Source of the DNA: Bergeyella porcorum
GTDB lineage: Bacteria > Bacteroidota > Bacteroidia > Flavobacteriales > Weeksellaceae
Direction of reading: 5' to 3'
Length of the DNA stretch: 64,000 bases
Assembly (NCBI RefSeq): GCF_042427575.1
Contig: NZ_JBHMFD010000002.1
Location: forward strand, 161,750 to 225,749
Below the pieces are notes generated by a model. The model was given only the letters and a program-made list of their open reading frames with translations, was not told where the DNA came from and searched no databases. A program made the translations under genes and the position numbers. Shown piece after piece: positions 34,514 to 43,573 of this stretch. Every line of letters starts with the position of its first letter. Position 1 is the first letter of the stretch.

Positions 34514-35617
34514 TTGAAAAAAGTAAGAAAAACAATGTATCTATTTTTAGCAATCGTTGCCCTGATTTTAGTAGTGGGTATATGGTTTATCAACCAACCT
34601 CAATTCGGAAAAAATCCTTCTGGTAAGCGATTAGAACGCATCAAAAAATCTCCCAACTATCAAGACGGAGGATTTAAAAACCTTTCCGAAACCCCTCAAC
34701 TGACTTCGGATAAACCTATGGTGGTGCAGTTGTACAAATTCTTCACCGACAAGATAGACCATTTGCGACCTGCAACCCCAATCCCTACCGTGAAAACCGA
34801 TTTAAAAAACCTTCCAAAAAACGAAAATATATTGGTTTGGCTGGGGCATTCGGGCTATTTTATGCAGATAGACGGCAAAACTTTTTTGATAGACCCTACA
34901 CTGCTTTCGGGGTCGCCCGTGTCGTTTTTCAACAAGATGTTTGACGGTTCAAACGCCTATCTTCCACAAGATATCCCTGCGGTGGATTACCTCATCATCA
35001 CGCACGACCATTGGGACCATTTGGATTACGAAACCATCAAACAACTGAAACCTCGCATCGGGAAAGTGGTTACGGGCTTAGGCGTTGGCTCGCACTTTGA
35101 ATATTGGGGATTTGCAGAAAACAACATCGTAGAACTTGATTGGAACCAGCAAACCTCATTCGGTAATATCAAACTCACAGCCCTACCTGCACGGCATTTT
35201 TCCGGAAGAGGACTCCAACCAAAGAAAACACTTTGGGCATCGTTTATGCTCGAAACACCTTCTAAAACCATCTACATCGGTGGCGATAGCGGTTATGACA
35301 CTTTTTATAAAGAAATCGGAAAACAATTTCCAAACATCGATTTGGCAATCCTCGAAAACGGACAATACGACAAAGATTGGGCATACATTCACATCTTGCC
35401 AGAGCAAATTCCACAAGCTATAAAAGACCTGAACCCAAAACGCGTATTGGGCGTTCACAATTCTAAATTTGCCCTCGCCAAACACGATTGGAGAGAGCCT
35501 TTGGAGCTTCTTTATCAAAATGCTCAAAAGGAAAACTTCCGCTTGCTTACGCCCAAAATCGGCGATGTGGTTGATTTAAATAACGAAAACCAAACATTTG
35601 AAAAGTGGTGGAAATAA
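34514..35617 (+). CDS. MBL-fold metallo-hydrolase, membrane-anchored (UlaG / NAPE-PLD-like)
   Basis: Metallo-beta-lactamase-fold hydrolase of 367 residues. An N-terminal hydrophobic segment (YLFLAIVALILVVGIWFI) acts as signal or anchor, placing the enzyme in the periplasm. The metal motif THDHWDHLDY is near residues 160-169; ALPARHFSGRG, GGDSGYDTFY and a late GVHNSKFAL supply the other ligands. The family resembles N-acylphosphatidylethanolamine phospholipase D and UlaG lactonases, so lipid or lactone substrates are possible. TTG at 34514 is taken as the start because it gives a positive KKVRK before the anchor; an ATG seven codons later is the alternative. Confidence 0.85.
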   Translation: MKKVRKTMYLFLAIVALILVVGIWFINQPQFGKNPSGKRLERIKKSPNYQDGGFKNLSETPQLTSDKPMVVQLYKFFTDKIDHLRPATPIPTVKTDLKNLPKNENILVWLGHSGYFMQIDGKTFLIDPTLLSGSPVSFFNKMFDGSNAYLPQDIPAVDYLIITHDHWDHLDYETIKQLKPRIGKVVTGLGVGSHFEYWGFAENNIVELDWNQQTSFGNIKLTALPARHFSGRGLQPKKTLWASFMLETPSKTIYIGGDSGYDTFYKEIGKQFPNIDLAILENGQYDKDWAYIHILPEQIPQAIKDLNPKRVLGVHNSKFALAKHDWREPLELLYQNAQKENFRLLTPKIGDVVDLNNENQTFEKWWK

Positions 35618-35691
35618 TTTTGATTTTTAAACAAGGGCAGAAACGCTATGTATAATCATTGTAATAAATTAAGCAAGTAAAGAGTTTTAAA

Positions 35692-35787
35692 ATGCCTAAA
35701 ATGTATGAAAAAACGATAGAATACATTATTAGAGAATTGATAGAAAAAGAAAAAAAATTAAATTTAAGGAGAGATTATGAATTTTGA
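35692..35787 (+). CDS. Possible 31-aa ORF coupled to the next gene
   Basis: Encodes MPKMYEKTIEYIIRELIEKE and a short basic tail ending YEF. It overlaps the next start by 11 bp (ATGAATTTTGA), the pattern of translational coupling. AAGGAGAG stands 8 bases before the downstream ATG, an unusually good Shine-Dalgarno for this genome. It is helical and charged, and could be a leader peptide or a tiny partner protein. Evidence is limited to frame, overlap and composition. Confidence 0.35.
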   Translation: MPKMYEKTIEYIIRELIEKEKKLNLRRDYEF

Positions 35788-36193
35788 AGACATTATTTCT
35801 ATATTAGCAGTAATTACAACAACAATAGTAGCAGTGGTTTCTATATTTTTGAATCATCGTTCAAATTTGAGACATCAACTATTTTTAGAAAAACTTAGAA
35901 TATATAAAGAACTTATGGTAATCGTTTCTCAGTCCACAAGTAAGCGTGCAAATAGGGAAAAACTGCGTTTGCGGTTAATAGCTGTCAAACAAGAAATTAT
36001 ATTATTTTCTACTGAGCCAATCATTAGAGAGCTAGCAGATATTGGAGATATTAATTTCACGAATAATGGACAAACAGAAGGTCAAGCAAAAGAGAAATTT
36101 GATAGATATTTATCTTTACTAAACTTAATGAGACGAGACTTGCTGAAACAAAATGATAAAATTTCGGATACAACTCTAAAAAGGTTAATTTAA
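35777..36193 (+). CDS. Hypothetical protein with one N-terminal membrane segment
   Basis: Protein of 138 residues. One transmembrane segment (ISILAVITTTIVAVVSIFL, about 6-24) is followed by a basic, helical cytoplasmic domain (NHRSNLRHQLFLEKLRIYKE). The layout resembles small single-pass effector or sensor proteins found in islands, but no family is recognised. AAGGAGAG is visible just upstream, and a 31-residue ORF overlaps its start. Confidence 0.6.
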   Translation: MNFEDIISILAVITTTIVAVVSIFLNHRSNLRHQLFLEKLRIYKELMVIVSQSTSKRANREKLRLRLIAVKQEIILFSTEPIIRELADIGDINFTNNGQTEGQAKEKFDRYLSLLNLMRRDLLKQNDKISDTTLKRLI

Positions 36194-36605
36194 CCACTAA
36201 AATAATCGGTATAACATGTATTCGGCGTAAAAGTCATATTTGAATTTGGGAAGTAATTTTAGGGATATTAGGCGATGAGAAATGATTATGGGATGGTGAA
36301 AAGATGATAACAGGAACTACTGCACAAATATTTTTTCTGAGCATGCGAAAGAACTGATTCAGTTTTATAGGAAAATATTAGAGATACCTTTATTAAAACT
36401 AATGTTAATGATTCAAATGGGATTTATCTTGGCTTTAATGATATAGTAGTATAGTAGTGATAGCTGAATTTGTTTGATAAATGGCTTTTGTTTAGTATTA
36501 GCTCGTCAAATCCCAGTCTGCCGAGTTGAATAAAACTAAATACAAGCCATAAGAACAAGGGAAATGAAACACATAGAATTTTAATTTTTGACAAAAGAAG
36601 AAATT
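36194..36605. other. 412-bp non-coding gap
   Basis: No open frame of useful length, no recognisable transposase fragment and no terminator-like hairpin were seen. The only simple feature is a short TAGTA(G/T) repetition near 36445-36465. The AT-rich, stop-filled sequence suggests decayed DNA. Confidence 0.4.
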
Positions 36606-37250
36606 ATGAACGCAATTATAATAGGAGCCACAGGCGCTACCGGAAAAGACCTACTCCAACAAATCCTAAAAGACGATACCTTTACGCAAGTGACTATTTT
36701 CGTGCGAAAGCCCATCAGCATACAGCACCCAAAACTCACCACACACATCATTGATTTTGATGAGCCCGAAGCCTGGAAACACCTAGTAACAGGCGATGTA
36801 CTATTCTCCTGCCTAGGCACCACCCTAAAAGCAGCAGGAAGCCAACAAGCCCAATGGAAAATAGACTACGACTACCAATACCAATTTGCCAAAGCAGCTA
36901 AAGACAACGCCATAAAGCATTATGTTTTGGTATCTTCTACCGGTGCCGATTCCCAATCGCGGTTTTTCTATATGAAAATGAAAGGAGCACTAGAAGACGC
37001 CGTAAAAACACTCCACTTTGAACACTTGACCATCTTCAACCCTCCAACCCTCATTCGCAAAAACAGCGACCTAGCAGGGGAAAACATCGGAGTAAAAGTA
37101 CTTCAATTCCTCAACAAATTCGGACTTTTCGCCTCACAAAAACCACTACCCACCGAGCAACTCGCCCAAGCAATGCTACTAGTAGCCAAACAGCCTAACA
37201 ACACCCTTCACTTCACCCGAAAAGAGATAGACGAGATTTTGAAAAAGTGA
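36606..37250 (+). CDS. NAD(P)-binding oxidoreductase-like protein (NmrA/HTATIP2-like)
   Basis: Rossmann-fold protein of 214 residues of the atypical short-chain dehydrogenase group. IIIGATGATGKDLLQQIL at the N-terminus is the GxxGxxG dinucleotide-binding motif. FSCLGTTLKAAGS and YVLVSSTGADSQSRFFYMKMKGALEDAV follow; the YxxxK-type pair is replaced by FYMKMKG. The start is placed at the ATG (36606), with an in-frame TTG 18 bases upstream as a weaker choice. The gene has more C-ending codons and CTA/CTC leucines than its neighbours, which hints at a separate origin. Function unknown. Confidence 0.8.
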   Translation: MNAIIIGATGATGKDLLQQILKDDTFTQVTIFVRKPISIQHPKLTTHIIDFDEPEAWKHLVTGDVLFSCLGTTLKAAGSQQAQWKIDYDYQYQFAKAAKDNAIKHYVLVSSTGADSQSRFFYMKMKGALEDAVKTLHFEHLTIFNPPTLIRKNSDLAGENIGVKVLQFLNKFGLFASQKPLPTEQLAQAMLLVAKQPNNTLHFTRKEIDEILKK

Positions 37251-37448
37251 TTTTTGAGGATTGGAGTTTTAATTGTTTTTCATTCAAGCAATAAACCTAA
37301 AAATCCGAAAATATAACTAACCGATATGTATATTTTTGCAAAATCAGATGCTAAATGATATATGATTGTTGTATATTTGAGAGCGTGAATGATACATAAG
37401 TAGTTAGGCTAAAACGACACAGTTCAACGAAAAATCACGATATGAAAA

Positions 37449-39125
37449 ATGAAACATTACGACCGTTCAATAAAAATTGCATTTGACAAAACATCAGGAG
37501 AAATTCTTGATGCTGACGAAATATTTGACATCACCAAAAGTGCTTTTGAAGTAAGAAAGAAATATCACGAAAGAGATCTTGTCCTTTCTTGCTGTGAGTG
37601 TGGACAAGACTTAATCGTTTCGAGTAGCAAGTATGACAGACTGCATTTTAAACACAAACCAGGACACGGTTATTGTATTTTAGCAGATGGAAAACTTACA
37701 CCACGAGAACACGAAAAACTTACAGAGATTTTAAAAGCCAAAGAAAGCAATAGACACAAAGAACTAAAAAATAAAATTGGAGAACTTTTAAAAAATGTTT
37801 CTGGCGTTGATGTAAACACCATTCTAATTGATAACAAGTTTATAATCAAAGATAATGAGAAACGAAGACCCGATGTTTATTGCAAATTTCAAGACAAAGA
37901 ACTTGTATTTGAAATTCAACTTTCAGACTTGTCGCTTAGCTACATTCTAAGTCGCTACAACTTTTACAAAAAACACGGAATATATCTAATTTGGATACTT
38001 GACAATTTTGACATTCATAATCAAGGAACATTAGAACGAGATATTAAATATCTAACTAAATATGAAAATTTCTTCAAACTTGACGAGAAATCAGAAACGT
38101 TAAAACTTGAATGTGAGTACAAGTTTCCATTTTTGACAGATGACAATAAACTTCTTACAAAATGGCTCAAAAAGTCTGTTACATTAAACGAGTTAAAATT
38201 TGACAGCGAAGTTTTTCAAGCGTTTTACTACAATTTTGGTGATAATAAATCAAAAATCGAAACTCTTCAAAAACAAAAAGAGCAGGAAATTAAAGAAGAG
38301 GAAAGAAAAAAACGCGAACAAGAAAAACTTGAAAGTGCAAAAAAAACAGCGAAGAACTTAATTGCTAAAATTGCAGACTTCCGAAAACGAAAAATTCAAA
38401 ATTTTGACAGTATTTCAAATGAAATTGAGGAATTGAACGATTTTGAACTCAGTGTGCTGAATGAAATTTTGAACTTAAAAGGAAAAAATAAATCACCTTT
38501 AATCAAATGGATTGATGAAGCTACCGAAGCCGATGTTACTTTTCTTACTTTTATTTTAAAAACCAGTAAAATTGAACTTTATATAAATGTAACAGATAAT
38601 GGAAGAACACCTTTTCAGGCAATATTTGAGAACGAAAAAATTCGCAAAACTACGCCAATATTATCCTTATTTCAAGCAGGTTACAAGCTAAAAGAAAGAG
38701 ACAATGAAACTCTTTTTGAGCTTCAAAAAAAACAAAAAATATTTGATGCAGACTTTCATATTTTTAAAATTTGTAACAACTTAACCAACAGAACTCTTGT
38801 TCATTGTGCGTATCATTTTTCAAAATTACTTTTCATTATTGAATCAGCCCGCAAGGACGAATTAATAACATTCAAGTTTACGGGAAACCAATGGATCTCT
38901 TTTGCTAACAACGCTATCCAACATTACGGCGAGTATTGGGAATATATTGAATTAGCATTTAAAGAATTTGGTCTTTGGGACAAACTAATTAAACTTGATA
39001 GGAAAAACACTTTTCAAAACAAAGTTAAACAATTATACTCAAAAATGCCAAATCAAAAATATGACTTTGATGAAGTGTTTAATGACCTTTATCCAGAAAT
39101 GGTAACAAATATATTCAATCAATGA
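37449..39125 (+). CDS. CoiA-like nuclease candidate with long C-terminal extension (DUF6035-like)
   Basis: Protein of 558 residues. An N-terminal zinc-ribbon-like region has Cys48, Cys49, Cys51 and then His66, His69, His73 and Cys76 (CCECGQDL ... HFKHKPGHGYC), as in competence protein CoiA. His103-Lys104-Glu105 precedes a PD-(D/E)xK-like core: RRPDVYCKF with Asp142, then ELVFEIQLSDLS with Glu155 and Gln157. A charged coiled coil (about 272-310) links to a C-terminal region of about 250 residues (DFELSVLNEIL, HCAYHFSKLL, FANNAIQHYGEYWEYIELAF) that I cannot place. Orphan gene in an IS-rich island; a DNA-processing or defence role is inferred. Confidence 0.6.
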   Translation: MKHYDRSIKIAFDKTSGEILDADEIFDITKSAFEVRKKYHERDLVLSCCECGQDLIVSSSKYDRLHFKHKPGHGYCILADGKLTPREHEKLTEILKAKESNRHKELKNKIGELLKNVSGVDVNTILIDNKFIIKDNEKRRPDVYCKFQDKELVFEIQLSDLSLSYILSRYNFYKKHGIYLIWILDNFDIHNQGTLERDIKYLTKYENFFKLDEKSETLKLECEYKFPFLTDDNKLLTKWLKKSVTLNELKFDSEVFQAFYYNFGDNKSKIETLQKQKEQEIKEEERKKREQEKLESAKKTAKNLIAKIADFRKRKIQNFDSISNEIEELNDFELSVLNEILNLKGKNKSPLIKWIDEATEADVTFLTFILKTSKIELYINVTDNGRTPFQAIFENEKIRKTTPILSLFQAGYKLKERDNETLFELQKKQKIFDADFHIFKICNNLTNRTLVHCAYHFSKLLFIIESARKDELITFKFTGNQWISFANNAIQHYGEYWEYIELAFKEFGLWDKLIKLDRKNTFQNKVKQLYSKMPNQKYDFDEVFNDLYPEMVTNIFNQ

Positions 39126-39149
39126 AAAAAGATATTTAAAATGGGAAAA

Positions 39150-39230
39150 CAAATGCGAAAACGCCAAACGGATTTGCAGGAGACTTTCTAATGGTTAGAA
39201 AACTCCAAACAGATTTGCAGGAAACTTTCG
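39150..39230 (+). repeat. Direct repeat, two copies of about 41 bp
   Basis: CCAAACGGATTTGCAGGAG at 39164 and CCAAACAGATTTGCAGGAA at 39205 begin two similar units ending ACTTTC. It lies between the CoiA-like gene and the lipoprotein gene. Non-coding. Confidence 0.5.
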
Positions 39231-39326
39231 CACCTTACGAAAAACGAATAGAGTAAATAATGATTTTTTTTTGGAATAAAATTTGAATCAAAAGAGAATG
39301 AATTTTTATAATAATTTATAAATAAA

Positions 39327-39791
39327 ATGAAGAAAATAATTTTGTCCTTCGTTACCATTACCACTATTTTATCTTGCATCAGTCAGTCCCCAAAAACAAA
39401 GCAAGTAAGTGGAAAATCTTCCCTTATTGGCAATTATGTTTCTGATAGCTATGCCAATCGTAAGCAAGGCTATGACTGGGTTTCAGTTTCTATTTTTGAT
39501 GCGGGGAATGATTATCTAAAAATTTCGGTGCGTTCCAGAGCCGATTTAAAAAAGCCTACTTGCACCTTCGATGGCGTAGCAAAAAAGATAAATGATAACA
39601 CCTATGAATATCAAAAAGATAATCAAAGTATGTTATTTACTTTTTCCAAAGAGAATTTAGCCATAAGCCCTAAAAATGAAACGGATAAAAATTTCCTTCG
39701 TTTTTATTGTTCAGGAGGCGGAAGTTTAGAAAATACTTATAAAAAGATAAAAGAAGAATTGGATAATTCGCAAATTGGCAAGACAAACTAA
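39327..39791 (+). CDS. Hypothetical lipoprotein
   Basis: Protein of 154 residues with a lipoprotein signal (IILSFVTITTILSC, lipobox ILSC, acyl Cys near residue 17). The mature part is a small beta-rich domain (SLIGNYVSDSYANRKQGYD, YLKISVRSRADLKKPTCTFD, NTYEYQKDNQSMLFTF) with two conserved-looking Cys. This resembles lipocalin-like Bacteroidota lipoproteins, but no family is certain. It stands alone in the island. Confidence 0.7.
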   Translation: MKKIILSFVTITTILSCISQSPKTKQVSGKSSLIGNYVSDSYANRKQGYDWVSVSIFDAGNDYLKISVRSRADLKKPTCTFDGVAKKINDNTYEYQKDNQSMLFTFSKENLAISPKNETDKNFLRFYCSGGGSLENTYKKIKEELDNSQIGKTN

Positions 39792-39873
39792 ATAGGTAGC
39801 TGATAAAGAATTAAAGTTTATAAATTGAATATTCTCCCCTACTCCTCCTCCCCTTTTCAAAAACAAAATAGAA

Positions 39874-40017
39874 ATGATCCTGATGCTGGATAGTTTTGGA
39901 CTTTGCGGCATTCCAGAAAACTGTATTAATGCCCTATTCGAAAGCTCACTGTCTGATTTCACTTGCGTTTCTAATAATACTGATGTAGATAATGATACCT
40001 TTGCAAGAATCATTTAA
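39874..40017 (+). pseudogene. Fragment of 3-oxoacid CoA-transferase subunit A
   Basis: A 47-codon open frame reads SFGLCGIPENCINALFESSL, then SDFTCVSNNTDVDNDTF. The GFGLCGIPENLIxAL...DLTxVSNNAGVD segment is the N-terminal signature of succinyl-CoA/acetoacetate CoA-transferase subunit A. About 25 N-terminal and 160 C-terminal residues are absent. It sits beside an IS5-type remnant and is clearly a leftover. Confidence 0.65.
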
Positions 40018-40149
40018 CTCCTATTTTTTTTAGTATTTGGATGTTTTTTTTTTTTAGAAAATGTGTTTTTTAAAATTCAAAATGGTGTTTTTTTTCATGA
40101 TTTTTCTCGATTTTTCCGAGTGATTCTAACCAAAATCACCCTTTTTTGA

Positions 40150-40445
40150 GCTTTTTTCATTAAAAAGCAGGAGGATCTATCTCCATCTTTGGACTTCGCT
40201 TCAGATTGTAGGCAATAGCTTCCAAAATATGTTGTGTGTGCACTTTTGCCAAGCCTTTCAGTCGCGTGCAACCCACGCCAAACCATCGCTTTTGGCTCCC
40301 AAAAGTTCGCTCCACTACCCAACATGTCTTTGATATTAATCGGTGAACGTCTTCTCCCATTTGCTCAATGGTTTGTTTTTCTTTATCTTACACTGTATGA
40401 GCAACATTTTGAAAAGCAGTAGCCCATCGTAAGGTTTTATAAGGC
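40150..40445 (-). pseudogene. IS5-family transposase with internal deletion
   Basis: On the minus strand, PYDGLLLFKMLLIQCK (near 40430-40385) matches the N-terminal KPYDGLLLFKMLLIQ block of IS5-type transposases. After a stop/frame change it jumps to EKQTIEQMGEDVHRLISKT and WVVERTFGSQKRWFGVG, LKGLAKVHTQHILEAIAYNL, the C-terminal block with the catalytic Glu. The central DDE portion is deleted. Terminal repeats were not identified. Confidence 0.75.
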
Positions 40446-40602
40446 GAATATATAAATTAATTACTTAATATTTAAATAGCTATTTCTTGTTTCTTGACCT
40501 GCAAAGGTCTCATATTATAAATTGCTGATATTTGCAACTCAGTCCGAGGGTTTCTATTGATAGAAGCATTTGTTATGGCAAAGTTTTTGCAAAACCAGAA
40601 TT

Positions 40603-41373
40603 ATGAATCGAATTTTAATATTATTAGTTATTTCATTTTCAACTTTAGGATTTGCTCAGATTGACAATATCCGCTCAGGGGAACACCTGCATTACCGCAT
40701 CCATTATGGGGTATTGAATGCTGGGACAGCCACACTCACTGCCAAGCAAATTAATTACAAGGGCACTCCACACCTCTATGTAAAAGGGATAGGGCGTTCT
40801 ACAGGAGCTGTAAGAGCTTTCTTTAAAGTAGATGACTTGTACGAAAGCTATATCAATACACAAACAGGGCTACCCAGCTACTATGTAAGAAATGTAAAAG
40901 AGGGAAGCTACAGCCAGCATCTGCACGCCAATTTCAACCACGCCAATCACACTTTGGTTTTAACGGATAAAAAAAATCCTGCCAATGGCTCTAAAACCAT
41001 CAACACCGTAAAGGGCATCCAAGATATGCTATCGGCATTTTACTACCTGAGAAACCTTGGGGACAACGATTTGAAAACAGGCAAAACCGTAAGATTAAAT
41101 GTCTGGGTGGATGATGAGATGTTTCCCTTTATGCTCAGAGTAGATGGAACAGAAAATGTGAAAACCAAATTTGGCACCATCAATTGCTTGAAAATAACAC
41201 CAATGGTAATGAGCGGAAGAGTCTTTAAAGCAAAGGAAAGCGTAACAATGTGGGTAACCAACGACCAAAACCGCATCCCCGTAGCCATAAAAGCTGAATT
41301 AGCAGTTGGCTCTCTGAAAGCCAGTATAGAGGAATATAAAAATGTGATGTATCCTCTTAATTTCAAAAAGTAA
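40603..41373 (+). CDS. DUF3108 domain exported protein
   Basis: Predicted periplasmic beta-barrel-like protein of 256 residues. Start at the ATG (40603), which yields a signal peptide ending FSTLGFAQ near residue 18; the longer frame upstream has no ATG. DUF3108 features include SGEHLHYRIHYGVLNAGTATL, YESYINTQTGLPSYYVRNVKEG, QDMLSAFYYLRN and VKTKFGTINCLKITPMV. The function of this family is unknown; members may carry lipids in the envelope. First core gene after the island. Confidence 0.82.
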   Translation: MNRILILLVISFSTLGFAQIDNIRSGEHLHYRIHYGVLNAGTATLTAKQINYKGTPHLYVKGIGRSTGAVRAFFKVDDLYESYINTQTGLPSYYVRNVKEGSYSQHLHANFNHANHTLVLTDKKNPANGSKTINTVKGIQDMLSAFYYLRNLGDNDLKTGKTVRLNVWVDDEMFPFMLRVDGTENVKTKFGTINCLKITPMVMSGRVFKAKESVTMWVTNDQNRIPVAIKAELAVGSLKASIEEYKNVMYPLNFKK

Positions 41374-41494
41374 TTGGAAATCAGATTCTAAAGCCATAAC
41401 TCTTAAAAGTTCAAAAAAGTAATTTTTTGGGCTTTTATTTTTACCAAAACTCTATGATTTCAGTTTCCTTATAGGTTTTTGTTTTGAGATTTTG

Positions 41495-41502
41495 TATTTT
41501 TG
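41495..41502 (+). promoter_or_regulatory. -7 promoter element (TATTTTTG) for hutU
   Basis: TATTTTTG matches TANNTTTG and lies 25 bp before the ATG at 41528. Confidence 0.6.
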
Positions 41503-41527
41503 GCATCAATCTAATTTTATATTAAAA

Positions 41528-43513
41528 ATGACATTCAAAGAACAAATTTTACAAGGAATACCAGAGGTTTTACCTCCTGTGCAAGAATACGATACTACGA
41601 TAAATCACGCACCTAAACGCAAAGAAATACTTACAGACGAAGAGAAAAAACTAGCACTTCGCAATGCTCTTCGTTATTTCGAACCCAAACACCACGCAAC
41701 GCTCATCCCAGAGTTTAAAGAAGAATTGGAGAAATACGGGCGTATCTATATGTATCGTTTCCGTCCGACTTACAAAATGTATGCTCGCGATATCGCTGAT
41801 TATCCCGGAAAGTCTACTCAGGCAAAGGCAATCCAAATGATGATTCAAAACAACTTGGACTATGCCGTGGCACAGCACCCACACGAACTCATTACCTATG
41901 GTGGAAACGGAGCTGTGTTTAGCAACTGGGCTCAATACCTGCTTACGATGAAATATCTGGCAGAAATGACCGATGAGCAAACTTTGGTAATGTATTCAGG
42001 ACACCCAATGGGATTATTTCCATCGCATAAAGACGCTCCATGCGTGGTAGTTACCAATGGAATGATGATTCCTAACTATTCTAAACCAGATGATTGGGAA
42101 AGATTCAATGCTCTTGGGGTAACGCAATACGGACAAATGACTGCAGGAAGTTATATGTACATCGGCCCACAAGGTATCGTACACGGAACGACCATTACGG
42201 TATTGAACGGATTTAGAAAAATAGGTAAAAACCCTTCAGGAAGTTTGTTTGTAACCTCAGGATTGGGAGGTATGAGTGGTGCACAACCAAAAGCAGGAAC
42301 CATTGCAGGATGTGTTACGGTATGTGCAGAGGTAAATCCAAAAATCACTAAAATCCGTCACGAGCAAGGATGGATACACGAGATTATTACCGACCTTGAT
42401 GCCCTAGTAGCACGCGTACGCAAAGCACAAGAGGCAAAAGAGGTGGTGTCAATCGCTTACCTTGGAAATGTGGTAGATGTTTGGGAAAAATTCGACGAAG
42501 AAAACCTGTATATCGATTTAGGTTCAGACCAAACCTCACTTCACAACCCTTGGGCAGGAGGGTATTATCCAGTAGGACAATCTTTTGAGGAATCCAACGA
42601 AATGATGGCAAACCAACCAGAATTGTTCAAAGAAAAAGTGCAAGAAACTTTGAGAAGACACGCTGCTGCTATCAACCGCCATACAGCCAAAGGCACCTAT
42701 TTCTTCGACTACGGAAATGCCTTTTTATTAGAAGCAAGCCGTGCCGGAGCTGATGTGATGAATCCAAACCCTACCTTGGGAAGAGAGTTTAAATATCCAT
42801 CGTATGTACAAGACATTATGGGGCCAATGTGTTTCGATTACGGGTTTGGGCCATTCCGTTGGGTATGTGCATCCAACAATCCAGAAGATTTGAAAAAAAC
42901 CGACGATATCGCCTGCGAAGTATTGGAAGAAATGATTAAAAATTCTCCAGAAGAAATACAACAGCAGATGAAAGATAACATTCAATGGATTCGTGGGGCT
43001 CAAGAGAATAAATTAGTAGTAGGTTCTCAAGCGCGTATCCTTTATGCAGATGCCGAAGGACGAATGAAAATTGCCGAAGCGTTTAACAAAGCCATTGCAG
43101 CAGGAAAAATAGGGCCAGTAGTATTAGGACGCGACCACCACGATGTTTCAGGAACCGATTCTCCATACCGCGAGACCTCTAATATCTATGACGGTTCTCG
43201 TTTCACGGCAGATATGGCAATCCACAATGTGATAGGCGACAGTTTCCGCGGAGCTACTTGGGTTTCTATCCACAATGGCGGAGGTGTAGGCTGGGGCGAA
43301 GTAATCAACGGTGGATTTGGTATGCTACTAGACGGTACAGAAGATGCCGACAGACGCTTGAAATCGATGCTGTTTTGGGATGTAAACAACGGAATTTCTA
43401 GAAGAAGCTGGGCAAGAAACGAAGGTGCAATCTTTGCAATTAAGAGAGCGATGGAAGTAGAACCTCTCCTAAAAGTGACTTTGCCTAATATGGTAGATGA
43501 TACACTTTTATAG
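41528..43513 (+). CDS. hutU: Urocanate hydratase, long form
   Basis: Urocanase of 661 residues. It adds water to urocanate using tightly bound NAD+, the second step of histidine degradation. The ATG at 41528 is used; an upstream TTG adds 12 unlikely residues. Family segments: ITYGGNGAVFSNWAQYLLTM, MYSGHPMGLFPS, GSYMYIGPQGIVHGTT, TSGLGGMSGAQPKAG, and later YDGSRFTADMAIHNVIGDS and the glycine-rich HNGGGVGWGEVINGG. Classic bacterial HutU has about 555 residues; this length matches the longer eukaryote-like/Bacteroidota form. No hutH, hutI or hutG is adjacent. A strong terminator follows. Confidence 0.95.
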   Translation: MTFKEQILQGIPEVLPPVQEYDTTINHAPKRKEILTDEEKKLALRNALRYFEPKHHATLIPEFKEELEKYGRIYMYRFRPTYKMYARDIADYPGKSTQAKAIQMMIQNNLDYAVAQHPHELITYGGNGAVFSNWAQYLLTMKYLAEMTDEQTLVMYSGHPMGLFPSHKDAPCVVVTNGMMIPNYSKPDDWERFNALGVTQYGQMTAGSYMYIGPQGIVHGTTITVLNGFRKIGKNPSGSLFVTSGLGGMSGAQPKAGTIAGCVTVCAEVNPKITKIRHEQGWIHEIITDLDALVARVRKAQEAKEVVSIAYLGNVVDVWEKFDEENLYIDLGSDQTSLHNPWAGGYYPVGQSFEESNEMMANQPELFKEKVQETLRRHAAAINRHTAKGTYFFDYGNAFLLEASRAGADVMNPNPTLGREFKYPSYVQDIMGPMCFDYGFGPFRWVCASNNPEDLKKTDDIACEVLEEMIKNSPEEIQQQMKDNIQWIRGAQENKLVVGSQARILYADAEGRMKIAEAFNKAIAAGKIGPVVLGRDHHDVSGTDSPYRETSNIYDGSRFTADMAIHNVIGDSFRGATWVSIHNGGGVGWGEVINGGFGMLLDGTEDADRRLKSMLFWDVNNGISRRSWARNEGAIFAIKRAMEVEPLLKVTLPNMVDDTLL

Positions 43514-43532
43514 GGGAAAGATATGAATCAAA

Positions 43533-43571
43533 GAAAAAGGCTGTTTCATTTTTGAAACAGCCTCTTTTTTA
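43533..43571. terminator. Bidirectional terminator between hutU and the MscS gene
   Basis: Perfect 11-bp stem AGGCTGTTTCA / TGAAACAGCCT with T runs on both strands, between converging genes. Confidence 0.85.
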
Positions 43572-43573
43572 TT

